Source: Zygaena filipendulae
Lineage: Eukaryota > Arthropoda > Insecta > Lepidoptera > Zygaenidae
DNA: 64,000 nt
Direction of reading: 5' to 3'
Assembly: GCA_907165275.2 (NCBI GenBank)
Contig: OU015669.1
Location: 4,362,501 to 4,426,500 of the forward strand
Shown here one piece after another: positions 35,775-47,400 of this stretch (the stretch's first letter is position 1; every line of letters starts with the position of its first letter). The position numbers were made by a program, and so were the translations under genes. The notes under the pieces were generated by a model. It was not told the origin of the DNA and did not search any database. It saw nothing but the letters and a program-made list of their open reading frames with translations.

Positions 35775-36169
35775 ATTATAAACCAGTAAAATAAACTGAA
35801 AAACAAAACCTTTTGGGGTGCTTCAGCACCCCAAGTAGGGTTCTAGGAATTTGGTTAGATAGATGAAAGTCTCAGTTAAAGTCAAAGAATTTTATTCAAC
35901 GTTGGTCCATAATGTGGCTCTTTTTGACGTCAATAAAATTACAATTAGTATTATGACAGCACCCATAAAATATCCACACAGCTTCCTAGTGCTATGGCCG
36001 AAGAGAAGCTGCGCAACAAACTCACCAGTAGCACGCTGTCAGTTTAAAGTTATATAATACTAGTCTTTTACTGTAGGTATACATAATATAATACTAGTGA
36101 TACAGGTGAAGCTAATATAAGCGTGATAAAAACAAAAACATGTGCATTTTTATTTACTACTCTATATTT

Positions 36170-37294
36170 TTATATAACAATGGATATACATATATAAGGT
36201 TTCCAGAATTTTATTATGCCCTCAAGAAAATCTGATACATATTCTTCATCAAATGTAACACATAAAATTTCTACATTTTACTGTAAAAATTTTCCTTCAC
36301 TTTTAAGTTTCACATAACTTATAGCATCATCCCCATATGATGGTTGTGAGGACCTGAAATAAATAAAATTTATTATTATATAAATACATAAAGTAACAAG
36401 TGTTTCTTCTTCTGTTCTATCTTTGCAAATAGGTAAATTACCTAGCAGACATTAGATATTGAATTTATGGGTGTGGAGAGCAATGGTTTATACTTGTTTG
36501 AAAGATAGGTTTGAATATTATTAAAACTTTTTATTAAATTAAAACAATTTAGCGTTATTTCTAAATGAAACCTGCGAAACTGCATAACAGTTTATTGGCA
36601 GACAAATCACTGCCTTTATACTTGTTTTAATATGTACTGAATAAGCAAGTTTCAAGTACTTACAACACAATACAATAATATACTATACTGTACCACATAT
36701 TTTTTCACCTAATTTAAATCTCTTACAGGTTTTTAACAAAAAAAAAAATATTTTGGAATGAGGCCTCACTAAAACTATTGTTTCTTAATTTTAAAGATAT
36801 GTCATTCAAAAATTTTGGGATTAAATATTTTCTGGTTCTTTGACCAAAATAGTTATAATCAGGCAAACTCATATATTTTTAAGTTGATATATTTATTACT
36901 TATTATTATTGAAGTTGTACATAATAGTACTTGTGGAGTTTTGAGAAAAGGTACCTACAAACCTAGTACCTAGTAAAAAAAAGTATTATATTATTTTCTT
37001 GAACTGGAAATTAACTAACCTCAAAAATATCCTATGACATACCTGAGTGTTAAATTATAATAACTTCTGTATCTTGCAAGTTTAATATGCTTATTATGTT
37101 AAATTTCATCACAAAATACCTACTATTTCACTTAGCATTATAGATTAATAATAATATTGTACTTACACGGAAGTTTTCACATTTCGAAACTCCGATGAAC
37201 AAAAGTCTTTATTTGATGCGAGAAATTCTCCCAACATCAACAGATCAACTCTGGGTAAATTAGCGCTGTTAGCCTTAATAAATCCTTGTTCCAT
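36170..37294 (-). pseudogene. Two-exon fragment of an uncharacterised insect protein
   Basis: Exon 1 (37294-37167) starts MEQGFIKANSANLPRVDLLM and reads LGEFLASNKDFCSSEFRNVK. Exon 2 (from 36353) adds SSQPSYGDDAISYVKLKSEG before TAA at 36280-78. The splice sites (GT|GTAAGT, TTTCAG) are good and the phase matches. LPxVDxxML...F..N..F..E.R..K...SYGDxAIxYVxLK resembles, from memory, an N-terminal block common in lepidopteran proteins with a SWIM-type zinc finger. The zinc finger is absent. The frame reopens after the stop for 35 codons (CVTFDEEYVSDFLEGIIKFW) to 36172. I read it as a decayed copy, but a short functional gene of 67 residues is possible. Confidence 0.5.
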
Positions 37295-38333
37295 CGTTGA
37301 TTATATTTGGATATTGTATTTCAACACAAAATCTACTTATTAAATGATGCAGGAATTACTAGAAACGCGTACAGATAGTATCTCGACTTATGACTCAAGC
37401 AAAATACACGGCACAGAACACTATTACTCCTGCGTTAACTGGAGTGTGACGTCATTCGCTGTGATTGGTGTTTCAGTAAACATGGCCGATTGCAGTATTT
37501 TATACTTTTATTTTAATGAAAATCTTATTAATCACAATGTTTAGATGAAAACTGAGTGACTTTTAAGAGTTCTTTTGACATATATTTTTCTCTAAAACCA
37601 TTATTTCTTTGATTCTTTGATACTGTCAACATGCCTATTCTCAAACGTACGCAACTTAATCATTTTTTTTATCACAATCATATACAATAGATACGTCTTT
37701 GTTGGAAGCACAAAATACTTGTTCCGTAGTAACGAATTACCGCAATCAATCGAAACGTACATTACTAGTATTTAAAAAAAAAAATCCAAAAAAAAACTAA
37801 CCATCACTGACAAAATGCAAAAACCTTTTCATATTTTCATGAAATTAAATGTACTTCGATATCACAATATTTATCACTGTCATATGAACTTTCACTTGAT
37901 TCTGGTCTAAACTACAAACACTTATAAAACACGATACCAATATCTTTTTAGTTCTTTGACTTTTCCAGCGTCCATGATCACAAAGAGTTTCAGGTGCTGT
38001 AATGTCTCTGTAGAACAAAATAAACGTATCATTTGATTACTAATCGTCCAAAAATCTGTAACTATAGATTCAGAGACGAGACAATAGTGCATTTTTAAAT
38101 AGCAAACATACGTCGTCATCATCATCTTCTCGATTTTATCTTATCTTTCATTTATGCCAACGGCAATAGTGGTCATTGTCTATTATTTTTCGTAACTATC
38201 TTTCTGAGCACAGAACCAGTAGAAGGGGCATTAACTCACTGTCGCCGGCTGATTTTCGCATGAGAATATTCATTAACGTAACGTGACCAAAACCCGATTA
38301 CGTATTAGGCTGTTTTCGAAATTGACTGTGCGT
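37295..38333. other. Intergenic, upstream of the decayed gene
   Basis: AT-rich. A CRE-like TGACGTCA lies at 37447 about 150 bp upstream of the decayed gene's ATG. No other feature. Confidence 0.4.
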
Positions 38334-38407
38334 GGGATATATTTGGGATGACGGCAAAGTTTTGAGAGGTTATGAGCATTTGCACATATCCATGACGCGT
38401 CTGCCCC
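38334..38407. repeat. Hairpin-ended element, copy 3
   Basis: Reverse orientation: GATATATTTGGGATGACGGC, GAGGTTATGAGCATTTGC, GACGCGTCTGCCCC. The hairpin is decayed. Lies just 3' of Sema5c. Confidence 0.55.
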
Positions 38408-38433
38408 TCCCTACATTGCCTCTATAATATAAT

Positions 38434-38439
38434 TTTATT
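38434..38439 (-). terminator. Candidate Sema5c polyadenylation signal
   Basis: AATAAA on the minus strand about 68 nt after the Sema5c stop. The short 3'UTR is plausible, but a later signal could be used instead. Confidence 0.5.
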
Positions 38440-38506
38440 ATTTTCTCTGTGTTTCTCATCAAATTGTCTGCGTTCCAGCATCATCTATGGTAGCGGATGA
38501 TAACTC

Positions 38507-38743
38507 TCAATAGAACTTGTCTTCTTCGAGGTCCAAGTTGTTTTTGTGGCTCGGTTGGTTGGAATGCCGCCTCAAAGTGCCCATGGAGTCGTATTCGTTG
38601 GCGATCGCCTTGGGATAGAGCTTGGGCGTGCCGGTGGCGGTGTTGTGGTTGTTTGCGTTGGATATGTTGTTGCTTTTGGGCATCACGAGCCCGCTGGAGC
38701 CGCCGATGCCCGTGAACGACGGCTGGCGTTTCGCTTTGCGCGG
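38507..38743 (-). CDS. Sema5c: Sema5c exon 18: cytoplasmic tail and stop
   Basis: Encodes 78 residues and TGA. The tail contains PRKAKRQPSFTGIGGSSG, an Asn-rich stretch, and KAIANEYDSMGTLRRHS before the terminal DLEEDKFY. The acceptor is TTTTGCAG. Confidence 0.93.
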   Translation of the reverse strand, partial: PRKAKRQPSFTGIGGSSGLVMPKSNNISNANNHNTATGTPKLYPKAIANEYDSMGTLRRHSNQPSHKNNLDLEEDKFY

Positions 38744-41700
38744 CTGCAAAACAAACTCATTCTCAACTCAACCGATCATAAAATTTTGTACACACGTTGT
38801 CAGGGGTACAGACAGGGATATGGGGTACTTTAATACCGGAAAACTCGCGGGAAATCCTAAATATACGCGGGTGAAACTGCATTAAATTTTGCATACTAAA
38901 CGTTGTCAGAGGTCCAGATAAGATAGGGTACTTTTCATGTCGGAATTCCCGCGGGATTTCTGAAATTAACGCGCATGCAACCGCGGGAAACAGCTATTGA
39001 ATAAATCCTTACTGTTATTATAAATGAGAAAGTGTGTTTGTTTGTTTGTTACACTTTCACGCCTTTACGGTTCAACCGATCTTCATAAAATTTTGCATGT
39101 AAATTCACGTTGTCAAGGATACAGAAAGACATGGGGTACTTTTTATTCCGGAATTCCTGCGGGACTTCGCTATTAACGCGGGTATTAAATTTTGCATACT
39201 GCACGTTGTCAGAGGTACCGACGGGGATCTAGGGTGCTTTTCATCAAGGAAATCCCGCGGGACGTCCGAAATTAACCGCGGGAAACAGCTATTGAATATA
39301 TGCAAAAGTGAGTTTATGTGTTTGTAACACTTTCACGCCTTCACGGTTCAACCGATCTTCATGAAATTTTGTATAACACGTTGTCTGGGGTACAGAAAAG
39401 GACATGGGGTACTTTTCATCCCGTAATTCCCGCTTCATATCCGAAATAAACGTGCGTGCAACCGCGAGGGCCGCTTAGCGGCAAGCAAATAAATGTAATA
39501 GGTAGGTAGCCAGGCACCCACCACGTCCTTGAGCGGCACGGTGACGTAGCTGTTCTGGCCGGCGGTGATGTAGTGCGGGCTGGAGGGCACGCGCGCCGCG
39601 CGCCGGCAGGGCGGGCCGCGCGCGCGCCACCACGCCGCCACCGCCACGCACGACACGCAGCCTGCGCGCAAGCACACGAGCCAACGCTTATCATTTTGTA
39701 ACGAGGCCGGCTTATGCCACTCGTTTTTATTACGTCTTTAATTTTAAAATTTGTTTTTTTTTTTGCTTTTCTATTTCCAATTTTGGAAATCGTTTGTATC
39801 TAAATTAAAAATCTTATTTTTGTCTATTTCTTACATTCTCATTCCATTGCTAGACTTCAGACTGATCAGATCAAAACTACAATTTTTACTAGTACTAATT
39901 ACTCGTATCATTATGATCTCTAAATATACCATTTATTTCCCTTATAGATTAATTTATTCAGTAACGAGCTAGCTGGAGAGCTCTGTGAGAAATCGGTGTT
40001 TAATTTTCACTTAATTTATTTATCCCGAAATTATCACCTTACAAACCGAGAAACCTGTCCTCTATCAGAATAGTTGATCCCCGGTAAATTCGTAAACTAC
40101 ATCGTGGCTTCCGGATGAGATAATAATACATATGTAACAATGTGACCTTTACAACAACACTAGATTAAAACCTAATGAATACCTACTATTCATTCACTAT
40201 CTTATTAGTAAAAAAATTGTAAAAAAAAATGAGGTCAAGTGTGCCTTAACCATTTCATGTGTTCCATCCTTGTCAAGGGGAGTGCTAACCGTCTCTCCTT
40301 TCAATAGACACACATTTCTAACATTTCGGTTTACTTATATACCAAGCAATCCGAAAACTTCAATAGTGCGATTCAGAGAAATTTCAAATAACTTCCAATC
40401 TATCAAAACAATAAGTGGAAATAAATCTAATAGTAAACAGGAATATTAGCTAGGAAAATAACAAGTAAACGAAACGTATCTAAGGTAAAGTATCAAAGTT
40501 AAAATTGAAAGTAATGTTGTTTTTGACTTGACTGTGACATAGTGGCGCCATCTATCAAACCACGGGCAAACCTCTTCGTGGCATGGCAAACTCGACACTA
40601 CGCCGCATTTGGTATACTCCCGTTGAAAAATCCCTACGTGGAAGTATGTGAGATTACGATGCGAAGGAGTGTATTTTTAAAAGGAGGAAATAGAGGTGTA
40701 TAGCGTCTATACCTAGCCCTTGGGGAGGCAAACATGAAATTATGTATGTCCTTATGTAGTTTAACGTTAAACTTACCCATAACGAAAGCGGCGACGACGC
40801 ATCCCACGATGGAGCCAACGCTGAGCGTCTCGTTGCCAGCCGTCGTCACGAAGGATGCCATCTCCACGTTCTGACTGTACGCCGGCATTGCGTTTAATTC
40901 TGTTAGAAAAAAAATTGCAAATTTTATATAAAAAAATTCAATTTTCGTTACAGGACCAGCTGATAAGACTGTTTATATCTCATTCGTCATCGAAACCAAG
41001 GAAGGTTTCGTTACTACTTTCGCAGGAGGATTATTATATATTTATTACTTGTGCTAAAATCGTTAGGTTATTTGTCGGAAAAATGTTGACAAAGTAGTGC
41101 ATTTAGATTATGTAGTTTTTCAGTTGTAGTTTATTTCTTTTCATTTTTTGGGGGCTGGATCCGCGGCTACTAAGTATAAAGTGCGCGGAGGCGTGACGTC
41201 ACGCGAAAATTCGTTTCTATCACCGTTATTTTTTTTATTGCGTAAAAAAAGGAAAAATACGTGTTAATATTTTTTTCCATCCCATCTATTCAAAAACTGA
41301 CGTTTTATTCGCATATAAATGCACCTAAAGTAGTTTCCCTTTAATAAGTGCGACTAAAAGTTGTACTGAAATCCATTTTAAATAAATAGTTGTGAATTTG
41401 GAATATGAAACTTGTAATGTCTATCGCCAGAGACGACCAAGGAGGTCGAATGTCAAATACTGCACAAATTGTATGAATAAAGTACTGGCCGGTGAGACTC
41501 GCAATGCTCGCGCCTCAAACAAAAAAAAAGACAAGGGCGGCAACTGATATGCTGTGTATGTTTATTTATCTGATATTGCAATTTTATTGATTTCACAAAT
41601 GTATTCGTCAAGTAGTGAAGAAAGCACAATATTAATACCGGAATCTGTGGAAATGGGCGCAATAAATATTTAGGTTTGTATTATATTTAATAACAAATAC

Positions 41701-44417
41701 CTAAATATATTACAGCGATTTCTTGTTTCATTTTCTCATAGAGCCTAGAGGGAGATAAAAAGTAGAGTGTACCACTCGGCATTAAAATTATTTTTTCCTT
41801 AGGCGATTTTCTTTGAATCACTCTCTCCGTTCAGGATTCTATATAAGAATTCTACTCTAGAATCCTTCACTCCCGTCTGGATTCAAAATAACGCCCTCGT
41901 CCTAAAAATACAATTTTAATACCTTGTGATACAATACTATTATTCATCAACACGACGGACTAAAAACTAAAATTTAGTCATCGAGTCCATTCGTCGCCCG
42001 TGTGTGGCCACGCACCGTTGTCCATGTCGCCGGTGTCGTCGCACAGCGCCACCTGCAGCTGCGGGCCGGCGCACGCGCCCGCCGCGCAGCCGCGCCGCCG
42101 CACGCGCTCCCCGCCCGAGCACGCCGACCACGCGCCCCACGCGCCCCACCCGCCCACCGACTCTGTGCCGTTCAAAAATAAATAACAATCAACTTTATAT
42201 TGATCTCCTGTCTTTTCTTATTATTTATCAGTTTTTAAAATATTTGTTGAATTGTAGAAAAAAATTAAAATGAACAATTTACATTAAAAAATAACCAAAT
42301 CGCTATGGGTGTGCTTATTATATATATTTGAAGAGTTCCCTCGATTCCTCCAAGATCCCATCATCAGATCCTGATTTAATGTTAATAGGACCACACGGGA
42401 CGCACCAGCTTTCAAATAAAAAAGAGTCATCAAAATCTATTTACCCAGTTGAAAGTACTAAGGTAACAAACATAAAAAAATACAGTTGAATTGAGAAACT
42501 CCTCCTTTTTTGAAGTCGGTTAAAAATTGTAGGTAGGTAACAATCACTAATACTTATAAAAATGAATAAAATCACTACGTATTTTTTTTTACATCAAGGT
42601 GAGAGATTTCATGATATTTCACGAATGTGTATATAAATGTACAGTAGGTATAGAACACCGACCGTCGCAGTTGTTGACGCAGACGCGCCTCTCGAGCGCC
42701 GCGCCCGCGTCGTCGCAGCCGTCCGGCGAGAGGCAGCGGCGCGTGCGCGTGCGGTGGCCGGTGGGCGCGCCGTCGCCGCACCCGCCGCTGCACGCGCCCC
42801 ACTCGGACCAGCACGACCACTCGCCGGCGCACGCGTGCGTGTTGCACGCGCGCAGCATGCTCGCGGCGCCCGCGCACGTCCGCCGCCGGCAGCGGCGCGC
42901 GCGCGACTGCTGCCCGCCGCCGCACGCCGCGGTGCACGCGCTCCACTCGCCCCACGCGTCCCACCCGTCGTCCTCGGGGGCGGGCGCGGGGGAGGGCGGA
43001 GTGTCGCCGCACGCGCCCCGCGCGGTGCAGTACCGCTGCTCCTCGCGGCCCGGGGATAACTGACAGTCAAAAATAACGATCAGTCCCTCTATGAACTTTT
43101 ATTTGGACATAGATAAGCAATAGTGTGTTAACCCACACTGGAGAAATTTTGAGTAAATTAAAGTTTTAAAATTATAGCGCCATTTTGTTTCAACATTTTT
43201 ATGTTCAATATTCAGTTACATATTTAAACAATGTAATAAGGTAAACAAATCATTAAAAAACGTTCTCTAACTCTCAATAAATCGTTCTGAATCAATAACT
43301 TTGTTTTGTGGGTTAACATGTTATTGCTTATCTGCGTCCATTTACCAACTAGCTGACCCCCGCGGTTTCATCCGCGGTAATTTCGGAGTTCCCGCGGGAA
43401 TTCCGGGATAAAAAGTACACTCAAGACCACTGTAGCTTCCTATAAGTGAAAGAATTTTCAAAATCGGGTCAGTAGATCCAGATGCTATTTATAATATTAG
43501 TATAGACTATAGGCACCTCCTACTGGTTGGTCCACGGATGTATTTTTTTACTTTAGCCGTAGATCCACTAGACGCAAAAGCGCTGGCAATGGAGCCACGA
43601 GTAAAAAATATTCAACTTTAGCGACCCGTGGTACCACTGACATCCTTTCTTGTGTACACACCACTGACATTACCTTAAGAGATGACGGGCTCTTGAGTAG
43701 TATTTACTCATACAGATCTATAACTCCTAAATAATCTCCTAAATCCATAGCATCAACCATGGACCAATTTTTATTGGTCCATGGCATCAACTAAGTCATG
43801 AACATACAATATACTATAGATCTAATATCATAAATAAATTTCGACGTTATGGAATACGAGCAATACGGCCTAGCGGGCAAGTTCCACTCACCCGTATCTG
43901 TTCTGGAGTGGACGCCTTGCAAGTGAACCTGAAGCGTTTCTCCGTGTAACTACCATCCGATGTGTTACCTGTAGGAGGAAATCGAAAATGTAATCGAAAT
44001 GTTATGATTGTCTGAAAGAGATCGCTTTATAACGATTAGAGCGCCGATTGTTGCCACATATGCATGCCAAACCTTGAGTTAAAAGTGACTGTTTAATTTA
44101 TAACATGATGTGATGTGCTTTGTGAAATCTTTTAATTTCTTTGATGAAGTTTCTAGCAGTGATGAAAAAAAAAAGACTTGGAGCTTGACTTAAAGCGGTG
44201 TGTGTGTAGGAGCAAACAGCGACCGCACAGTGCAGCAACTCACCGGGTATCTGCACCCAGGGCGTCCAGGCGGTGGCCTTGCGCACCTCGCACGGCCGCG
44301 GGTCGCACGGCTGCCGCTCGGCGCGCGCGCCCGCGCACTCGGCGCCGCCGTGCCGCGGCTCGGGCTGCGTGCACGCGCGCCGCCGCTCGCGCCAGCCGCC
44401 GCCCGCGCCGCACGCGC

Positions 44418-44482
<65 letters not shown>

Positions 44483-47400
44483 TCGCACGCCGACCACGCG
44501 CCCCACGCCGACCAGCCGCCGTCGATCGGCGCCAGCGCTGGATCTGGGCAACGCAACGCGACGTTATCACTAATTATTATTATTTGAGAACTGGCTACTG
44601 ACGGTTTTCGCGTCCAGTTCTTTTCCGAGAGAGTATGTGTTTTTGTTTGTGTGGGGAACGTATGTTTGAAGAGAGTGTGAGGAGTATGTGTGGGGAGTGT
44701 ATGTGTGTGGGGATTGTTCGGGGGAATGTGTGTGTGGTGGAAGGGTGTGCTTGGGGATTGTGTGAGTGGGGAGCGTGTATGTGGAAAGTGTGTGTGTTGG
44801 GTGGGTGTGTGTGGGTAGTGTGTGTGTGAAGTGTACGTATGTGTATGTCACTGACCGGGACAGGGCGGCAAGTTGTTGCAGTAGATGTCGTGCGAGTCGA
44901 GGCCCACGCAGCCGCGGCCGCCGTGCCGCGGCTCGGGCGCGGTGCACGTGCGCCGGCGCGACTTGAGCGCGATGCCGCACGTCGCCGAGCACGCCGACCA
45001 GCCCGACCACGCCGACCAGCCGCCGTGCACGGTGCAGTTCGACACCGATATACTCGCACCTGGGTACCATGACGTATATCCGTTTAGACTACTGCACGGC
45101 GAATAAGGTCAAGTTCCCGACTTGTTACCGTGAAACTGTCACCTATGACCGTTTTTCATATCTACTGTTTCATTCATTCATTCATATCAGCCAAAAGGCG
45201 TTCACTTCTGGACATAGACCTCCTCCAAGGATCACCAAAACGACCGCATCCCGCATCCAATGGCTACTACTGTTTGCTGTCATGTTATATTTATGTAAAT
45301 TTAAATTTTTGTGATGATCGGTTCAGTAGTCAAGACGTATTGACGTAACAAACATTCAAACTCACTTTCGAATTTTCAATATTAATTAGGGTTCCTTCAA
45401 TGTTCACTTCACAACTCACAGATCTAGTTGATTCCACTATGGGTATATAAACACGCCCGCCTGGAAGTGGAACACTGTGTTCATACTTCATCACACCAAC
45501 ATCACATACACACAAACACCACATATCAACATGCTGAGGCAGTGACCGTTTTGGTCATGGGGACGCGCCACACAAACACGGTCAAACACCTCTGTTATCT
45601 GTTCTCAAATCGTGGATAAACATAACATAAGCGAAAAACCAATAGATTTGTTTAAAAAATAAAATAGTTATAATCTGTTTAATTTTGACTATGTCTGTCT
45701 CTTTCTAAAACGGAATTTTGTATGGTGGTCATAGGGCTGAGTGACGTCATAGGACTGTAGCGCTTTCTTTGTCTAACTTGAACTTGACTCATATCTCTGA
45801 AAGTACAAAAGATATTTGTAAAAGAATAATGCTATTATACTACTAATACATAAAGGTTTATAAAATATTTGGGAATTTTACTGTAATTTTTTTATTATTA
45901 GTGTTTGTGTTGTGTCTGTTTCTAAATAAAAATGCCTTTTTTTTTCTTTCTTTCTTTCAAAGGTTTAATGTGTGTGTTATTGTGTAATGCGTGCGAGTTG
46001 GGGCAGTGACCTTGGCAGGCGCGGCCGCCGCGGCGGGGCGCGGGGCTGTCGCAGCGGCGCGTGCGGCAGCGGCACGTGTCCGGCGCGCCGTCCGGGTAGC
46101 CGGCCGGCGGCGCGCCGTGCTGCTCGCACTCCGTCCACTCCGACCACGACGACCAGCCGCCGTCCACTGCGCACACAGAGTTTATGTTAAATTAATCACA
46201 ATCTTATGACCAGATTTACGAAGTAGAGACCGTCTCCTTTTCTGCAAAATTGAGCCGGATTGGTGACGACAAAATTTCTACAAATTCGATGTTAATTTAA
46301 AGCGACCCGGTGACACTCCATACAAATGAATAATGAACTGATTCAAGTACTTTCCCACAAGTAAAGACGGCCGCCTTGTACGTAGGTACACGTGCTGCGA
46401 CGAGCTTACAGTAACTATCAGCTATCACTGAATAATTGTCACATGTAGATTTTACATGTGTCAAAGTTTTCTCGGAATTTCCAAGAAATTTTTGCGGGGT
46501 ATGAGAAAGTTCGAAATTGGTGAAAGGCGAAGAGTGCCGCTTCTATAAACATACATATATTTTGTATTCTTTTATTTTAAGACCGGGTCAGCAAAGTAAT
46601 GACCGTCCCGCTCCGCATAATCATGAACTCTCGACTCCGATTTCCGACCCTCCTACTCTAGTGAATGACTTATTCAAAAGAAATATTACTTTCTGCCGCA
46701 CTGCGCGTGCGCCGTGCGCCGCGCGCCGTTTAGATTACACACCAGTCGCGTCCGGCGGCGAGCAGCGGCCGGTGTCCTGCTCGAGCGGCGCGCCGGCGCC
46801 GGGCGCGGCGGCGCGCGCGCACACGCCGCGCGCCGCGTCCCAGCCGCAGTGCGGGTCGCGCGCGCCCACGCACGCCTCGCGCGACGCGCGCCGCGAGCAC
46901 CGCGCCGCGCCCACGCGCAGCACGCCCGCGCTGCTGCCGATGTACACCGACATCTGCAACATTGTCGTTTGGTTGTTATCCTTATTAGTGCGAAAGTGAG
47001 TTTGTTTGTTTGTTCGTTGCGCTTTTGCGCCTAATAACGGCTCCACCGATGATCATTGCATTTTGCATACGCGGAGGTACAGAAAAGGACATAGGGTAGG
47101 CACCTAATTGTTAATTTAGCTGTAAGTTTTCCAAAGTAAATAAAATAAAATAAATACTTTTATCCCGGAATTCCCGCGAGAACTTCAAAATTAACCCGAG
47201 TTAAACTGCATTAAATGTTGTATACTCGACATTTTCAAGGGTACCGGAAAGGATATAGGGTACATTTTATCCTGGAATTCTCGCTGGACCTGAAATTAAC
47301 GTGGGTGAAACCGCGGGACACAGCTAGTTAGAATTATAAACTTTGTGTGCATAAAAATCAGTCAAAAAAGTGCCCTAGATTTCTAGGCGTTATAGCAAAG

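Larger units (their letters stand above)
39662..42662 (-). other. Sema5c introns 14-16
   Basis: Aside from exons 15 and 16 and the MITE fragment at 41192, these introns are AT-rich and hold nothing else recognised. Confidence 0.6.

Noticed and set aside
37344..37544. 66-codon plus-strand frame
   Set aside because: No motif, AT-rich codons, lies in the upstream region of the opposite-strand decayed gene.
42599..43063. Long plus-strand frames opposite Sema5c exon 14 (also around 44178-44601 and 47531-47989)
   Set aside because: They are Ala/Arg/Pro-rich shadows of GC-rich exons on the other strand; the minus-strand frames carry sema and TSP1 motifs and splice in phase.
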